This document shows, piece after piece, positions 1 to 9,074 of a stretch of 64,000 nucleotides of DNA. The position numbers and the translations under genes are program-made. Positions within the stretch are counted from its first letter, which is position 1, and every line of letters starts with the position of its first letter. Origin of the DNA: Oribacterium sp. C9. Its GTDB lineage: Bacteria; Bacillota; Clostridia; Lachnospirales; Lachnospiraceae. The DNA is taken from the NCBI RefSeq assembly GCF_002007235.1, contig NZ_MUHW01000001.1:124001-188000 (forward strand). The letters are read 5' to 3'. The notes below the pieces were generated by a model that worked only from the letters and a program-made list of their open reading frames with translations, had not been told where the DNA came from and made no database searches.

Positions 1-938
1 CCGTGCCTGTATTTGTGGATGTTACTTTCCCGACCTGCGATATCGATGTGAGCATGCTGGAAGAGGCATACAGCGCTAAGACCAAGGCTGTTATGATAGC
101 ACATACTCTCGGAAATCCTTTCAATCTCAAGGCTGTAAAGGAGTTTTGTGATAAGCATGGTCTCTGGCTTGTAGAGGACAACTGTGATTCTCTGGGAACC
201 ACATATGAGATCGACGGAGAGACTAAGCTTACCGGTACTATAGGTGACATAGGAACTTCAAGCTTCTATCCGCCTCATCACATGACCATGGGAGAGGGCG
301 GAGCCTGCTACACAAACAATCCGCTTCTTCACCGTATCATGAGAAGCTTCAGAGACTGGGGTCGTGACTGCTGGTGTGCTCCGGGAAAGGACAATACATG
401 CGGACATCGTTTTGACGGACAGTATGGAGAACTTCCTAAGGGCTATGACCATAAGTATGTGTATTCACATTTCGGATACAATCTCAAGGCTACGGATATG
501 CAGGCTGCAGTAGGTGTAGCACAGCTTGAGAAGTTTCCTTCATTTGTTGAAAGAAGAAAGCATAACTTCAGTTTTCTTAAGAAGCTTTTGATCGAAGGAG
601 GAGCAGAGGATAAGCTCATACTGCCTGAAGCAGAGCCAGGTTCCGATCCAAGCTGGTTTGGTTTCCTTATGACATGCAGGGAAGGTGTTGACAGAGAGCA
701 TGTAGTCAGATATGTGGAGGACCATGGTGTTCAGACTAGAATGCTGTTTGCCGGAAATCTCATTAAGCACCCATGCTTTGATGAGATGCGAAAATCCGGA
801 GAAGGATATCGTGTTGTAGGAAATCTTGAAAATACGGACAGAATCATGAGAGATACTTTCTGGGTAGGACTTTATCCGGGAATGACCGATGAGAAGCTGA
901 GCTACATGGCTAAAGTTCTGATAGAGGCATTAAAATAA
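1..938 (+). CDS. rfbH: RfbH-type CDP-4-dehydro-6-deoxyglucose 3-dehydratase (5' end cut by window)
   Basis: C-terminal ~311 residues of a DegT/DnrJ/EryC1-fold protein; the family is usually about 430-440 residues, so the N-terminus lies upstream of the window. Two features mark it as the E1 dehydratase (RfbH/DdhC) rather than an ordinary aminotransferase. The position of the PLP lysine is replaced by histidine in [14 protein letters not shown], and the segment [11 protein letters not shown] gives the C-x1-C-x7-C cysteines known to hold the [2Fe-2S] cluster of E1. Known role: removes the C3 hydroxyl of CDP-4-keto-6-deoxyglucose with PMP on the way to 3,6-dideoxyhexoses of surface glycans. It is followed 4 bases later by LicD, so it probably sits in a polysaccharide operon. 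The true start is not visible. Confidence 0.88.
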   Translation, partial: VPVFVDVTFPTCDIDVSMLEEAYSAKTKAVMIAHTLGNPFNLKAVKEFCDKHGLWLVEDNCDSLGTTYEIDGETKLTGTIGDIGTSSFYPPHHMTMGEGGACYTNNPLLHRIMRSFRDWGRDCWCAPGKDNTCGHRFDGQYGELPKGYDHKYVYSHFGYNLKATDMQAAVGVAQLEKFPSFVERRKHNFSFLKKLLIEGGAEDKLILPEAEPGSDPSWFGFLMTCREGVDREHVVRYVEDHGVQTRMLFAGNLIKHPCFDEMRKSGEGYRVVGNLENTDRIMRDTFWVGLYPGMTDEKLSYMAKVLIEALK

Positions 939-942
939 TCAT

Positions 943-1836
943 ATGAATAATACTGTAGAAAAAACTGACTGGAACTTTGATCTTGAGAAGATACATAAGG
1001 CTAATCTTGAGATACTGAAGGCTATCAGGGATATATGTGAGAAACACAATATTTCCTATCTTATTGATTCCGGAACACTTCTCGGTGCTGTAAGACATAA
1101 GGGATTTATCCCATGGGATGATGATGTGGATCTCTGTTTCAGACGAGAGGAATTTGAGAAGTTCAAGGCTATAGCAAATCTCGAACTGCCCAAGGGCATG
1201 GAACTGGTGTTGCCATATGAGTACAGAAACGGTGAATCCTTCTATGATTTCGTTCCGAGAGTTGTCTATCTCAATTCAAGAAGACATTCTGAAAATGATG
1301 AGGATATGGAGTTCTACGAAGGAAAGCTCAATCATCTCTGGGTAGATCTTTTTATCATAGACAGGCTGCCTTCTGATGAGACAGAAGCAAAACTTATGAA
1401 GCTGAAGCAGCAGATCTATTTCGGCCTGGGAATGGCCCACAGAAGAAAGCTGGACTGGTCTAAATATAAAGGGCTGCAGAAGCTTGAGGTCATGGTGCTG
1501 GTGGGGGTCGGAAAGCTGATCTCCCTTAAGACCATATTTAAATGGCAGGATAAGAGTGCCAGAAAATACACTGACTTATATAGTGAACAGAAATCTGGTA
1601 CAAATGGAAAATCATTTTTTTCAAATTATCAGCCTGATTTCCAGTATTGCACCGTAGAGGATGCATGGGAAGAGCCCATACAGTTTGAGTTTGAAGGAGA
1701 AAAATTCACAGGACCCAAGGAGTGGGATAAGGTTCTCAAAATGCTTTATGGGGATTATATGAAGCTTCCGCCTGTTGAAAAGCGTCAGCCATCCCATAGC
1801 GGACGAGAACTTGAGATATTGGAAGAAGCAGACTAG
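943..1836 (+). CDS. LicD family phosphotransferase
   Basis: A 297-residue protein with the LicD/nucleotidyltransferase-like signature near residues 37-60: LIDSGTLLGAVRHKG followed by WDDDVDLCF, whose aspartates would bind metal. Family members transfer phosphocholine or similar phospho-groups from a CDP-activated donor onto teichoic acids or capsular glycans; the substrate here cannot be read from the sequence. The start codon is 4 bases after the rfbH stop and has a weak ribosome site, consistent with translational coupling. No signal peptide or membrane segment is evident, so it should act on the cytoplasmic face. Family assignment is secure, the transferred group is not. Confidence 0.85.
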   Translation: MNNTVEKTDWNFDLEKIHKANLEILKAIRDICEKHNISYLIDSGTLLGAVRHKGFIPWDDDVDLCFRREEFEKFKAIANLELPKGMELVLPYEYRNGESFYDFVPRVVYLNSRRHSENDEDMEFYEGKLNHLWVDLFIIDRLPSDETEAKLMKLKQQIYFGLGMAHRRKLDWSKYKGLQKLEVMVLVGVGKLISLKTIFKWQDKSARKYTDLYSEQKSGTNGKSFFSNYQPDFQYCTVEDAWEEPIQFEFEGEKFTGPKEWDKVLKMLYGDYMKLPPVEKRQPSHSGRELEILEEAD

Positions 1837-1881
1837 CTTTCATGCGATAATATATACCGGATAATAGGAACAGGAGAAATC

Positions 1882-2835
1882 ATGAAACTGCTGAGCATCG
1901 TCGTTTCAGCTTACAATGAAGAAGCTGGATTACATGAGTTTTACAGAGTTACAAAAGAATATGCAAAATACCTGAAGGAAAAGAACTGGGGTTACGAGTT
2001 TATCTTTGTAAATGACGGATCAAAAGACGGTACAGGAGAAATACTCCTTGAGCTATCGGAAAAGGATCCTGAGCATGTAAAGTTCATAAGCTTTTCCAGA
2101 AATTTCGGTCATGAAGCTGCTATGATAGCCGGACTTGATTATGCAGAAGGTGACGGTATGGTCTTTATGGATGCGGATCTTCAGCATCCGCCCGAGAATC
2201 TAGAGAAGATAGTTGATGCCTTTGATTCAGGATTTAAGGTCGTATCCATGGTGCGTACCAGAAATGAAACAGCAGGAATTATAAAAAAGATCACCAGTGG
2301 AGGATTTTACTGGTTCATAAATAAGGTATCGGATATATATCTTGAACCGAATGCTTCAGACTTCTTTGCCATAACTCGCTCCGTACAGGATATTCTGAAA
2401 AAGAATTATCGTGAAAAGGTCAGATTCCTTCGCGGATATGTACAGAACGTGGGCTTCAGGAAAACAACCATAGAGTATGAGGCAGCACCGAGAATAGCGG
2501 GGAGCAGCCATTATTCTATAAAGAAGCTTTTCACATTTGCCATGAATACCATCATGTGCTTTTCCAATGTACCGTTGAAGCTTGGCATATTTGCTGGATT
2601 TTTCAGTGGATTTTTAGGATTGGTACTTCTGATATATACTCTCTGTACCCATGATGGAGCGCCATCAGGCTATGCGACTATAGTGGTCCTGCTATGCTTT
2701 ATGTTTGCTGTACTATTCATAGTCGTAGGAATAATCGGAGAATATATTGCGGTACTTTTTGAAGAGCTTAAGGACAGACCTCTGTATATAATTGAAGATA
2801 TGAAGAACTTTGATAAAGATAATAGTTTAGGTTGA
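1882..2835 (+). CDS. GT2 family glycosyltransferase, DPM1/GtrB/ArnC-like, membrane-anchored
   Basis: 317 residues. The N-terminal GT-A domain shows VVSAYNEEAGL at the start, VNDGSKDGTGE for nucleotide binding and MDADLQHPPE as the metal-binding DxD region. Two hydrophobic segments near residues 230-255 and 265-290 anchor it in the membrane. This layout is that of GtrB, ArnC or dolichol-phosphate mannose synthase-like enzymes, which load a sugar from a nucleotide donor onto polyprenyl phosphate. A CAGGAG ribosome site precedes the ATG. Third gene of the polysaccharide run and followed by a strong terminator, so likely its last gene. The sugar is unknown. Confidence 0.87.
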   Translation: MKLLSIVVSAYNEEAGLHEFYRVTKEYAKYLKEKNWGYEFIFVNDGSKDGTGEILLELSEKDPEHVKFISFSRNFGHEAAMIAGLDYAEGDGMVFMDADLQHPPENLEKIVDAFDSGFKVVSMVRTRNETAGIIKKITSGGFYWFINKVSDIYLEPNASDFFAITRSVQDILKKNYREKVRFLRGYVQNVGFRKTTIEYEAAPRIAGSSHYSIKKLFTFAMNTIMCFSNVPLKLGIFAGFFSGFLGLVLLIYTLCTHDGAPSGYATIVVLLCFMFAVLFIVVGIIGEYIAVLFEELKDRPLYIIEDMKNFDKDNSLG

Positions 2836-2861
2836 CTTTAAATTGGTTAGTTAAGTTTTTT

Positions 2862-2891
2862 AGGATGCGATATTATATCGCATCCTTTTTT
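2862..2891 (+). terminator. Rho-independent terminator after the polysaccharide genes
   Basis: Perfect inverted repeat AGGATGCGAT / ATCGCATCCT around a short AT loop, followed by six T. It ends the rfbH-licD-GT2 run before mglB. Confidence 0.9.
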
Positions 2892-3039
2892 GATTAAATT
2901 TAAAATAATTAAGAGACATATTTAATGAATTTAGGATGACGTATATCAAACTTCATAAAAATTCTATGGCCGATAAGATATGAAAGGATTTTCAAGATTC
3001 AAAGAAGAATAATCTATTCTATCCGTCATGGGGGATGGA

Positions 3040-3072
3040 TATAATCTACTCAAGAAACACGGGAGTTCCCGT
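3040..3072 (+). promoter_or_regulatory. Likely mglB promoter -10 and palindromic operator candidate
   Basis: TATAAT at 3040-3045 is a consensus -10, with no good -35 upstream. Just downstream, 3059-3072 is the perfect palindrome ACGGGAGTTCCCGT, placed where a repressor would sit near the transcription start. It could also form a small 5' UTR hairpin. A strong AGGAGG at 3089-3094 serves the ATG at 3106. The lack of a -35 suits an activated promoter; the operator role is inference. Confidence 0.45.
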
Positions 3073-3105
3073 AAACAACAGTAAATCTAGGAGGATTGAA
3101 TTATT

Positions 3106-4233
3106 ATGAAGAAAGCACTTAGCTTACTCACAGTTTCAGCAATGGCAGTATCAATGCTTGCAGGTTGTGGTTCATCTAACACAGCAGCTACAACAGCAGC
3201 TACAACAGCCGCAGCTACAGAGGCAGCAAAGACAGAGACAGCAGCTCCTGCAGCCGCAGCTACAGAGGCAGCAACAACAGCTGCAGCAGAGGCTGGTTCA
3301 ACAGATCTTGCAGACAAGAAGGTGGGCGTATGTATCTATCAGTTCTCTGATAACTTCATGACACTCTTCAGAACAGAGCTTCAGTCATATCTTGAGTCAC
3401 TTGGATTCAAGCCAGAGAACATCTCAATCGTTGACGGTGCTAACGATCAGGCTACTCAGACAAACCAGATCCAGAACTTCATCACTTCAGGTGTAGACGT
3501 GCTTATCATCAACCCTGTAAACTCTTCATCAGCAGCTACAATCACAGATATGGTTACAGCAGCTAACATCCCTCTCGTTTACATCAACAGAGAGCCTGAT
3601 GAGCAGGAAGAGAAGAGATGGGCAGACGAGAACATGAACGTAACATATGTTGGATGTGATGCTCGTCAGTCAGGAACAATGCAGGGTGAAATCGTTGCTG
3701 ACCTTGAGAACAAGGGTGATATCAACGGTGATGGCAAGGTTTCTTACATCATGATCGAGGGAGATCCTGAGAACGTTGATGCTCAGTACAGAACAGAGTT
3801 CTCTGTAAAGGCTCTTAAGGATGCAGGTATCGAGGTTGAGGAACTTGATGATCAGGTTGGTAACTGGGATCAGGCTCAGGCACAGTCACTTGTTGCTAAC
3901 TCACTTGCTCAGCACGGTAAGGACATCGAAGTAGTATTCTGTAACAACGACGCTATGGCTCTTGGTGCTCTTCAGGCTATCGAGGCAGCAGGCGAGACAG
4001 TTGGAACTGATGTATATCTCCTTGGTGTAGATGCTCTTCAGGAGGCTTGCGAGAACGTTAAGACTGGAAAGCAGACAGGTACAGTATTTAACGATCACAT
4101 CTCACAGTCACACTCAGCAGCAGATGCAGCTGTTAAGTATCTTAAGGGTGAGACAAATGATCACTACATCGGCTGTGATTATGTAAAGGTTACAACAGCT
4201 AACGTTGATGATATCCTTGCTTCACTTGGCTGA
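3106..4233 (+). CDS. mglB: Galactose/methylgalactoside-type ABC transporter substrate-binding lipoprotein
   Basis: 375 residues. Signal peptide 1-20 with lipobox LAGC and lipidated Cys21, then an Ala/Thr/Glu-rich linker to about residue 68, then a Peripla_BP_4 domain. The loop DINGDGKVSY near residue 205 matches the EF-hand-like calcium site of the galactose/glucose-binding protein family, and NNDAMALGALQAIE is typical of the C-terminal lobe. It captures the sugar at the outer membrane face and delivers it to the MglA/MglC importer encoded next. Exact sugar is not proven: galactose, glucose and xylose receptors are close relatives. Codon use is strongly biased (GCA, CTT, AAG), suggesting high expression. 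Confidence 0.88.
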   Translation: MKKALSLLTVSAMAVSMLAGCGSSNTAATTAATTAAATEAAKTETAAPAAAATEAATTAAAEAGSTDLADKKVGVCIYQFSDNFMTLFRTELQSYLESLGFKPENISIVDGANDQATQTNQIQNFITSGVDVLIINPVNSSSAATITDMVTAANIPLVYINREPDEQEEKRWADENMNVTYVGCDARQSGTMQGEIVADLENKGDINGDGKVSYIMIEGDPENVDAQYRTEFSVKALKDAGIEVEELDDQVGNWDQAQAQSLVANSLAQHGKDIEVVFCNNDAMALGALQAIEAAGETVGTDVYLLGVDALQEACENVKTGKQTGTVFNDHISQSHSAADAAVKYLKGETNDHYIGCDYVKVTTANVDDILASLG

Positions 4234-4273
4234 TAAGCAAAAAGAAGTAACTAATTTAATTAAGATCATTAGA

Positions 4274-4309
4274 CAGGAGTGCGGGTGCGAAATCGCACCT
4301 GTGCTCCTG
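4274..4309 (+). other. Intercistronic stem-loop between mglB and mglA
   Basis: Stem made by CAGGAG...GGTGCG and CGCACC...CTCCTG around an AAAT loop. It is followed by CTTTG rather than a T-run, so it is a poor terminator. Such hairpins downstream of receptor genes usually protect the 5' mRNA or attenuate readthrough, giving more receptor than permease. The structure is seen, the function inferred. Confidence 0.6.
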
Positions 4310-4343
4310 CTTTGTAAAAAAGTAAAGTTAACTGGAGGACAAA

Positions 4344-5852
4344 ATGGCGGAATATAAACTGGAACTTAGAGGGGTATCTAAGTCATTCCCAGGTGTAAAA
4401 GCGCTGGATAAAGTCAATCTTGCTGTTCGTCCAGGTACAGTTCTCGCACTCATGGGAGAAAACGGTGCCGGAAAGTCAACACTTATGAAGTGTCTTTTTG
4501 GTATCTACCACATGGATGAAGGAGAAATATATCTGGATGGTGAGAAAGTTGAGATCGCTAACCCTGATGAAGCAGCAAAGCGTGGAGTAGCGATGGTACA
4601 CCAGGAGCTTCAGCCTATCCCGGCAAGAAGTATCGGTGAAAATATGTATCTGGGCCGTTTCCCGGTTAAAAAGTACGGTCCTATACAGATGATAGATCAT
4701 GCTACCATGTTTGCCGAAACAGAAAAATGGTTAAAGGAGCTGGGACTTGAGTATAATCCAAAGGCTCTTCTCGGATCATTATCCATCGGTCAGATGCAGC
4801 TGGTAGAAATTGCCAAAGCGGTTTCACGTGAGGCAAAGGTAATCATATTCGATGAGCCTACATCTTCCCTCTCTGATAATGAAGTTGATTTCCTTTTCAA
4901 GGTCATGAATCAGCTTAGAGAGCGTGGAGTTTCCATGATCTATATTTCCCATAAGATGGATGAGATCAAGAGAATAGCTGATGATATTCAGGTAATGCGA
5001 GACGGTACTTATGTAGGAACATGGCCTGCAGCAGAGCTTACAACAGATCAGATCATCGCAAAGATGGTAGGTCGTGAGCTTACTCAGATCTATCCCGAGC
5101 ATGATCATGAGATCGGCGAAGTTATCCTCGAAGCAGAAAATGTAAGCTCGATCCATGCAAAGTCCTTCCAGAATTGTTCATTTAATATCCGCAGAGGTGA
5201 GATCCTCGGATTTGGCGGACTTGTTGGTGCACAGAGAACTGAGCTCATGGAAGGTATCTTCGGAATAAGACATCTTTCAGAAGGAACCATAAAGATCCAT
5301 GGCAAGGAAGTGAAGATCACAAAGCCTAAGGATGCTATGGATGCCGGAATCGGTATGATCACAGAGGATCGTAGAGGAAACGGTATCTTCGGATGTCTGT
5401 CCATCAAGGATAATGTAGGCATTTCCATTTACAATAAGCACCTTAAGGGCGGATTTGTTCTCAATCATCCAACAATAAACAAAATCGTTGATGATAGCAT
5501 CAAGCAGCTTTCTATCAAAACACCGAGCATGAACCAGCACATCGAGAATCTTTCCGGTGGTAATCAGCAGAAGGTAATCGTATCAAGATGGCTGGCAAAC
5601 GATCCTGACATCCTCATCATGGATGAGCCTACAAGAGGTATCGACGTAGGAGCCAAGCATGAGATCTATGAGATCATGGAAGATCTTGCAAAGCAGGGTA
5701 AGGCCATCATTATGATTTCATCTGAAATGCCTGAGCTTCTCGGTATGGCGGATCGAGTTTATGTAATGTGTAACGGTAAGATCACTGGTCAGATAGATCA
5801 GCAGGAAGACATGACTCAGGAAAAGGTCATGACTTTTGCAACAAAGTTCTGA
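4344..5852 (+). CDS. mglA: Galactose-type sugar ABC transporter ATPase, tandem ABC domains
   Basis: 502 residues with two fused ABC domains, the normal size for MglA/RbsA/XylG. Domain 1 has Walker A GENGAGKST (about residue 38), signature LSIGQMQLVEIAKA and Walker B IIFDEPTSSL. Domain 2 has the degenerate Walker A GGLVGAQRTE usual for this family, signature LSGGNQQKVIVSRWL and Walker B LIMDEPTRGID. It powers import through MglC. ATG preceded by TGGAGG. It follows mglB after the stem-loop and is 30 bases ahead of mglC, so the three form one operon. Confidence 0.92.
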   Translation: MAEYKLELRGVSKSFPGVKALDKVNLAVRPGTVLALMGENGAGKSTLMKCLFGIYHMDEGEIYLDGEKVEIANPDEAAKRGVAMVHQELQPIPARSIGENMYLGRFPVKKYGPIQMIDHATMFAETEKWLKELGLEYNPKALLGSLSIGQMQLVEIAKAVSREAKVIIFDEPTSSLSDNEVDFLFKVMNQLRERGVSMIYISHKMDEIKRIADDIQVMRDGTYVGTWPAAELTTDQIIAKMVGRELTQIYPEHDHEIGEVILEAENVSSIHAKSFQNCSFNIRRGEILGFGGLVGAQRTELMEGIFGIRHLSEGTIKIHGKEVKITKPKDAMDAGIGMITEDRRGNGIFGCLSIKDNVGISIYNKHLKGGFVLNHPTINKIVDDSIKQLSIKTPSMNQHIENLSGGNQQKVIVSRWLANDPDILIMDEPTRGIDVGAKHEIYEIMEDLAKQGKAIIMISSEMPELLGMADRVYVMCNGKITGQIDQQEDMTQEKVMTFATKF

Positions 5853-5882
5853 TTTAGTATTTTAGATTAAGGGGAAAGTAAA

Positions 5883-6887
5883 ATGCAGAAGACACAAAAA
5901 CAGAAAATCACGGATTTTCTTATCAATAACGGTGTTATCATCGTAATGTTCGTACTCGTTATATATACGGGATTAACAACAAAGAATTTCTTGACACCAA
6001 ACAACTTCCTGAACCTTCTTGCTAACATGTCCTATAGACTTGTTATCGCTCTTGGTATTTCAGGTGCAGTTATCACCGGCGGTTGCGATCTTTCCGGTGG
6101 ACGTATGGTAGGTTTCGGTGCATGTATCGCAGGTACTCTTCTTCAGAAGCAGGAGTACGGCGGACGTTTCTTCCAGGAAGGCTTCCTTGCAAGCATCACA
6201 CCGCTGAATCCTTTCCTGGTACTTATCATAGCAATGCTTATCTGCGGATGCTTTGGTGCAGTTACAGGCTGGTTCATAGCATTCCTTCATGTTCCACCAT
6301 TCATTTCAACACTTGCAATGATGGAGATCATCTATGGTCTCGGTCTTATCTATACAGGTGCAACACCACTCGGTGGATATGTAACTGAGTATACAGGATT
6401 TTCTACAGGCAGATTCCTGGGACTCAGCTGGCTCATCTGGATGGCTATAGCTATGGCTGGAATCACATGGTTCATCTACAACATGACTCGTCATGGTAAG
6501 TATATGTATGCTATCGGTGGAAACCCACAGGCAGCAGAGGTTGCCGGTGTACCTGTTAAGCTTACAATGGTACTCATCTATGCAAAGGCTTCTGCATTCT
6601 TCGCAATGGCAGGTTTCATGCTCGGAGCAAAGGCTGGTGGTGCTTCTATCAATACCGGTCTTTCATATGAGATGGAAGGTATCGCAGCCTGCGCCCTCGG
6701 TGGTGTATCTGTAACAGGTGGACGTGGTAAGGTTTCATCAGCTATCATCGGTGTAGCCGTACTTGAGCTTCTAAAGGTTGCACTCCAGTTCCTCGGAGTA
6801 GATGCAAACTCTCAGTATATCGCAATCGGTATAGTAATTTTTGTTGCTATCTCACTGGATATCAGAAAGTACGTTCAGAAGAAGTAA
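5883..6887 (+). CDS. mglC: Galactose-type sugar ABC transporter permease
   Basis: 334 residues, hydrophobic throughout with about 8-10 predicted membrane spans; BPD_transp_2 family. The segment GGNPQAAEVAGVPV is the cytoplasmic loop that contacts the ATPase, and AACALGGVSVTGGRGKV is a family hallmark near the C-terminus. Forms the membrane channel with MglA. A GGGGAAAGTAAA ribosome site precedes the ATG. It is the last gene of the mgl operon and is followed by a terminator. Confidence 0.92.
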   Translation: MQKTQKQKITDFLINNGVIIVMFVLVIYTGLTTKNFLTPNNFLNLLANMSYRLVIALGISGAVITGGCDLSGGRMVGFGACIAGTLLQKQEYGGRFFQEGFLASITPLNPFLVLIIAMLICGCFGAVTGWFIAFLHVPPFISTLAMMEIIYGLGLIYTGATPLGGYVTEYTGFSTGRFLGLSWLIWMAIAMAGITWFIYNMTRHGKYMYAIGGNPQAAEVAGVPVKLTMVLIYAKASAFFAMAGFMLGAKAGGASINTGLSYEMEGIAACALGGVSVTGGRGKVSSAIIGVAVLELLKVALQFLGVDANSQYIAIGIVIFVAISLDIRKYVQKK

Positions 6888-6917
6888 TTGAGGGATGTAA
6901 ATCCATAGATTATAATG

Positions 6918-6949
6918 AGGTCTGTGACTTATGCCACAGACCTTTTTTG
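6918..6949 (+). terminator. Rho-independent terminator of the mgl operon
   Basis: Inverted repeat GGTCTGTG / CACAGACC separated by 8 bases, followed by six T. A second, weaker hairpin with arms CCTGCA and TGCAGG (6994-7016) followed by ACATTTTT lies just downstream. Confidence 0.88.
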
Positions 6950-7049
6950 TTACCCTGATGGTGAAAAACGGGGATACCAAAATAAAAGGAATGCCTGCAC
7001 TAAGTGGATTTGCAGGACATTTTTCATTGTATTAAGTGAGGTATTTTAT

Positions 7050-7409
7050 ATGGTGATGCTTGCAGAAAATGAGACACTCATTACACAGTTTTTATCAGCC
7101 CATGCCATGCAGCTTTTTATGGGGGCTATATTTATATACTATGCTGTAAAGCTTCTGGTATTTAAGGACGTGGATGCAGTGAGACCAAAGGAATGGGGGA
7201 AGCTTAAGGAAGAGAATGTTGAGCCCTATGCAAAGGAAATGGGCATACTTATTCTCTGCTTTGCAGCCTGCGTTTTTGTAATGGAGGTCGTGTCACAGTA
7301 TGATGGACTCATGGGTATGCTGTTCCTGCTCTTGTCTATAGCTGTAGTCTTCTTCAGATTCAAGAAGATAGAAGAGAAGTACGGAAACAGGAATCATATG
7401 GGAATGTGA
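7050..7409 (+). CDS. Small membrane protein of unknown function
   Basis: 119 residues when started at the ATG preceded by AAGTGAGG. The frame is open further upstream, but that would begin inside the mgl terminator. Three hydrophobic stretches (about 12-32, 66-84, 87-104) suggest an integral membrane protein with a charged loop between the first two. I do not recognise the family. It sits between the mgl terminator and the two-component genes and may be the first gene of the sensor operon, since only 36 bases separate it from the response regulator. Confidence 0.6.
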   Translation: MVMLAENETLITQFLSAHAMQLFMGAIFIYYAVKLLVFKDVDAVRPKEWGKLKEENVEPYAKEMGILILCFAACVFVMEVVSQYDGLMGMLFLLLSIAVVFFRFKKIEEKYGNRNHMGM

Positions 7410-7445
7410 TCATAATTTACTTTGATATATAAAGTGAGGCAGATA

Positions 7446-9074
7446 GTGAGGAACGGCGAAGCTAAGAATTATTCGGTTATGCTGGTTGATGATGAGGAGA
7501 CAGTAATTCAGGTCATCATCGATAAAATAGATTGGGAGAGTCTGGGATTTTCGGTTCAGGGATATGCCCACAACGGTCTTGAGGCTTTGGAAATGGCAGA
7601 GGAGAATCAGCCGGACGTTGTGATGACTGATATCAAGATGCCATATATGGATGGTCTTGAGCTGGCAAGACGACTTAAAGAGCAGTATCCGACCATCAAG
7701 ATAATCATCTTCTCAGGCTTTGATGAGTTTGAATATGCAAAGGAAGCCATAAGGCTGGAGGCTGAGGAATACATTCTGAAGCCCATAGATTCTACTGAGC
7801 TCAGTGAGGTTTTCAAAAGGATAAAGGGTTCTCTTGATAAGGAATTCAACGAGAAGCAGAACATAAATATGCTTAAGAAGTATTATCAGGAAAGTCTTCC
7901 TATATTACAGGAGAATTTCTATACTGCTCTCATAGAGGGACGTGAGGATGAGGAGACATTGGCAAAGGATATGATGGACTATCAGATAAGTCTGGGTGGT
8001 CCTTTTTATGATGTGGTGATCCTCCATAACAGTACTTCCCTTGCTCCGGAAGGTATCAACCCTCTGCTCATAACCATGTCCGTAAGAAAGCTGTGGGAGG
8101 AACATATAAGCGAGAAATGGGATGCCAGGTTTTTCTCTTATCTTGGTAATGTCATAATTCTGGTACAGATGCAATCCGAAAATGAAGTAAGACAGCTGAC
8201 GGATGAATGTCAGGTACTCTGCAGGCTCAGTAAGCATATTTCAAAGGCTACGATAACTGCAGGCATAGGAAAGCCGGTCTCAAATATCATAAATCTTCCC
8301 AAAGCATATTTGGGTGCAAGAGAGGCTACATCCTACAGGGTTATCTACGGCCGTGGTCAGGCAATAAATATCGCAGAGATAGTTCCTGAGGACAATAGGA
8401 CCGGAGATAGCATGAAGCCGGAAGGAACTGATGATAAGCTGTATTCGGTTTTTAAGGCCGTAAAGATGGATACGGAGGAAAATCTGGATGCAGAGATAGA
8501 CAGTTTTATAACTCAGGAAGCACCGGTAAATCCTTCAATTCAGGACTATAAGTTCTTTGTTATGGATCTGGTAACGGAGATATACAGATTTATGAAGAGT
8601 AATCATGTAGAGCCTTCAGGCATCTTCGGGAAGGATGAGGATCCATATGACAAGGTACAGCACTTAGACATTAACGAACTTACCAAGTGGCTTAAAAAAA
8701 CCACTCATGACATAAGAGAGACCCTTCGTGCCAACCGTTCCGACACCACAAGAAGCTTTGTATCCAAGGCGATAGACTATGTGAGGGAGAATTATGGCAA
8801 CAAGGATCTGACTGTTGAGAGCATATGCTCATATCTTGTTATCAGTTCTGCTTATTTCTCTACAGTATTTAAGAAGGAGACAGGAAAGACCTTTATCAAT
8901 TATCTTACAGATATACGAATGGAAAAAGCTGTTCGTATGCTTCTTGAAGATAATGAGAAGACCTATGTCATAGCAGAGGCTGTGGGATACAGTGATCCAA
9001 ATTACTTCAGTTACGTTTTCAAAAAGAAATTCGGAGTTTCACCTTCAAGGTATAAGATGCAGCAAAATGGATGA
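7446..9074 (+). CDS. YesN-type response regulator, receiver plus AraC DNA-binding domain
   Basis: About 542 residues. N-terminal receiver domain with MLVDDEE acidic residues and phospho-acceptor Asp in MTDIKMPYMDG; middle region of about 300 residues of low similarity; C-terminal AraC-type double helix-turn-helix with YLVISSAYFSTVFKKETGKTF-like first motif and AVGYSDPNYFSYVFKKKFG-like second motif. I prefer the GTG at 7446, which has GAGG seven bases upstream; an in-frame TTG at 7422 is possible. Overlaps the sensor kinase gene by 8 bases. By position it probably controls sugar uptake genes, mgl being the nearest candidate. Confidence 0.85.
   Translation: MRNGEAKNYSVMLVDDEETVIQVIIDKIDWESLGFSVQGYAHNGLEALEMAEENQPDVVMTDIKMPYMDGLELARRLKEQYPTIKIIIFSGFDEFEYAKEAIRLEAEEYILKPIDSTELSEVFKRIKGSLDKEFNEKQNINMLKKYYQESLPILQENFYTALIEGREDEETLAKDMMDYQISLGGPFYDVVILHNSTSLAPEGINPLLITMSVRKLWEEHISEKWDARFFSYLGNVIILVQMQSENEVRQLTDECQVLCRLSKHISKATITAGIGKPVSNIINLPKAYLGAREATSYRVIYGRGQAINIAEIVPEDNRTGDSMKPEGTDDKLYSVFKAVKMDTEENLDAEIDSFITQEAPVNPSIQDYKFFVMDLVTEIYRFMKSNHVEPSGIFGKDEDPYDKVQHLDINELTKWLKKTTHDIRETLRANRSDTTRSFVSKAIDYVRENYGNKDLTVESICSYLVISSAYFSTVFKKETGKTFINYLTDIRMEKAVRMLLEDNEKTYVIAEAVGYSDPNYFSYVFKKKFGVSPSRYKMQQNG

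Noticed and set aside
3087-3317. Ala/Val-rich open frame on the - strand opposite mglB
   Set aside because: Shadow of the Ala/Thr-rich linker of MglB; no ribosome site and fully inside a strongly supported gene.
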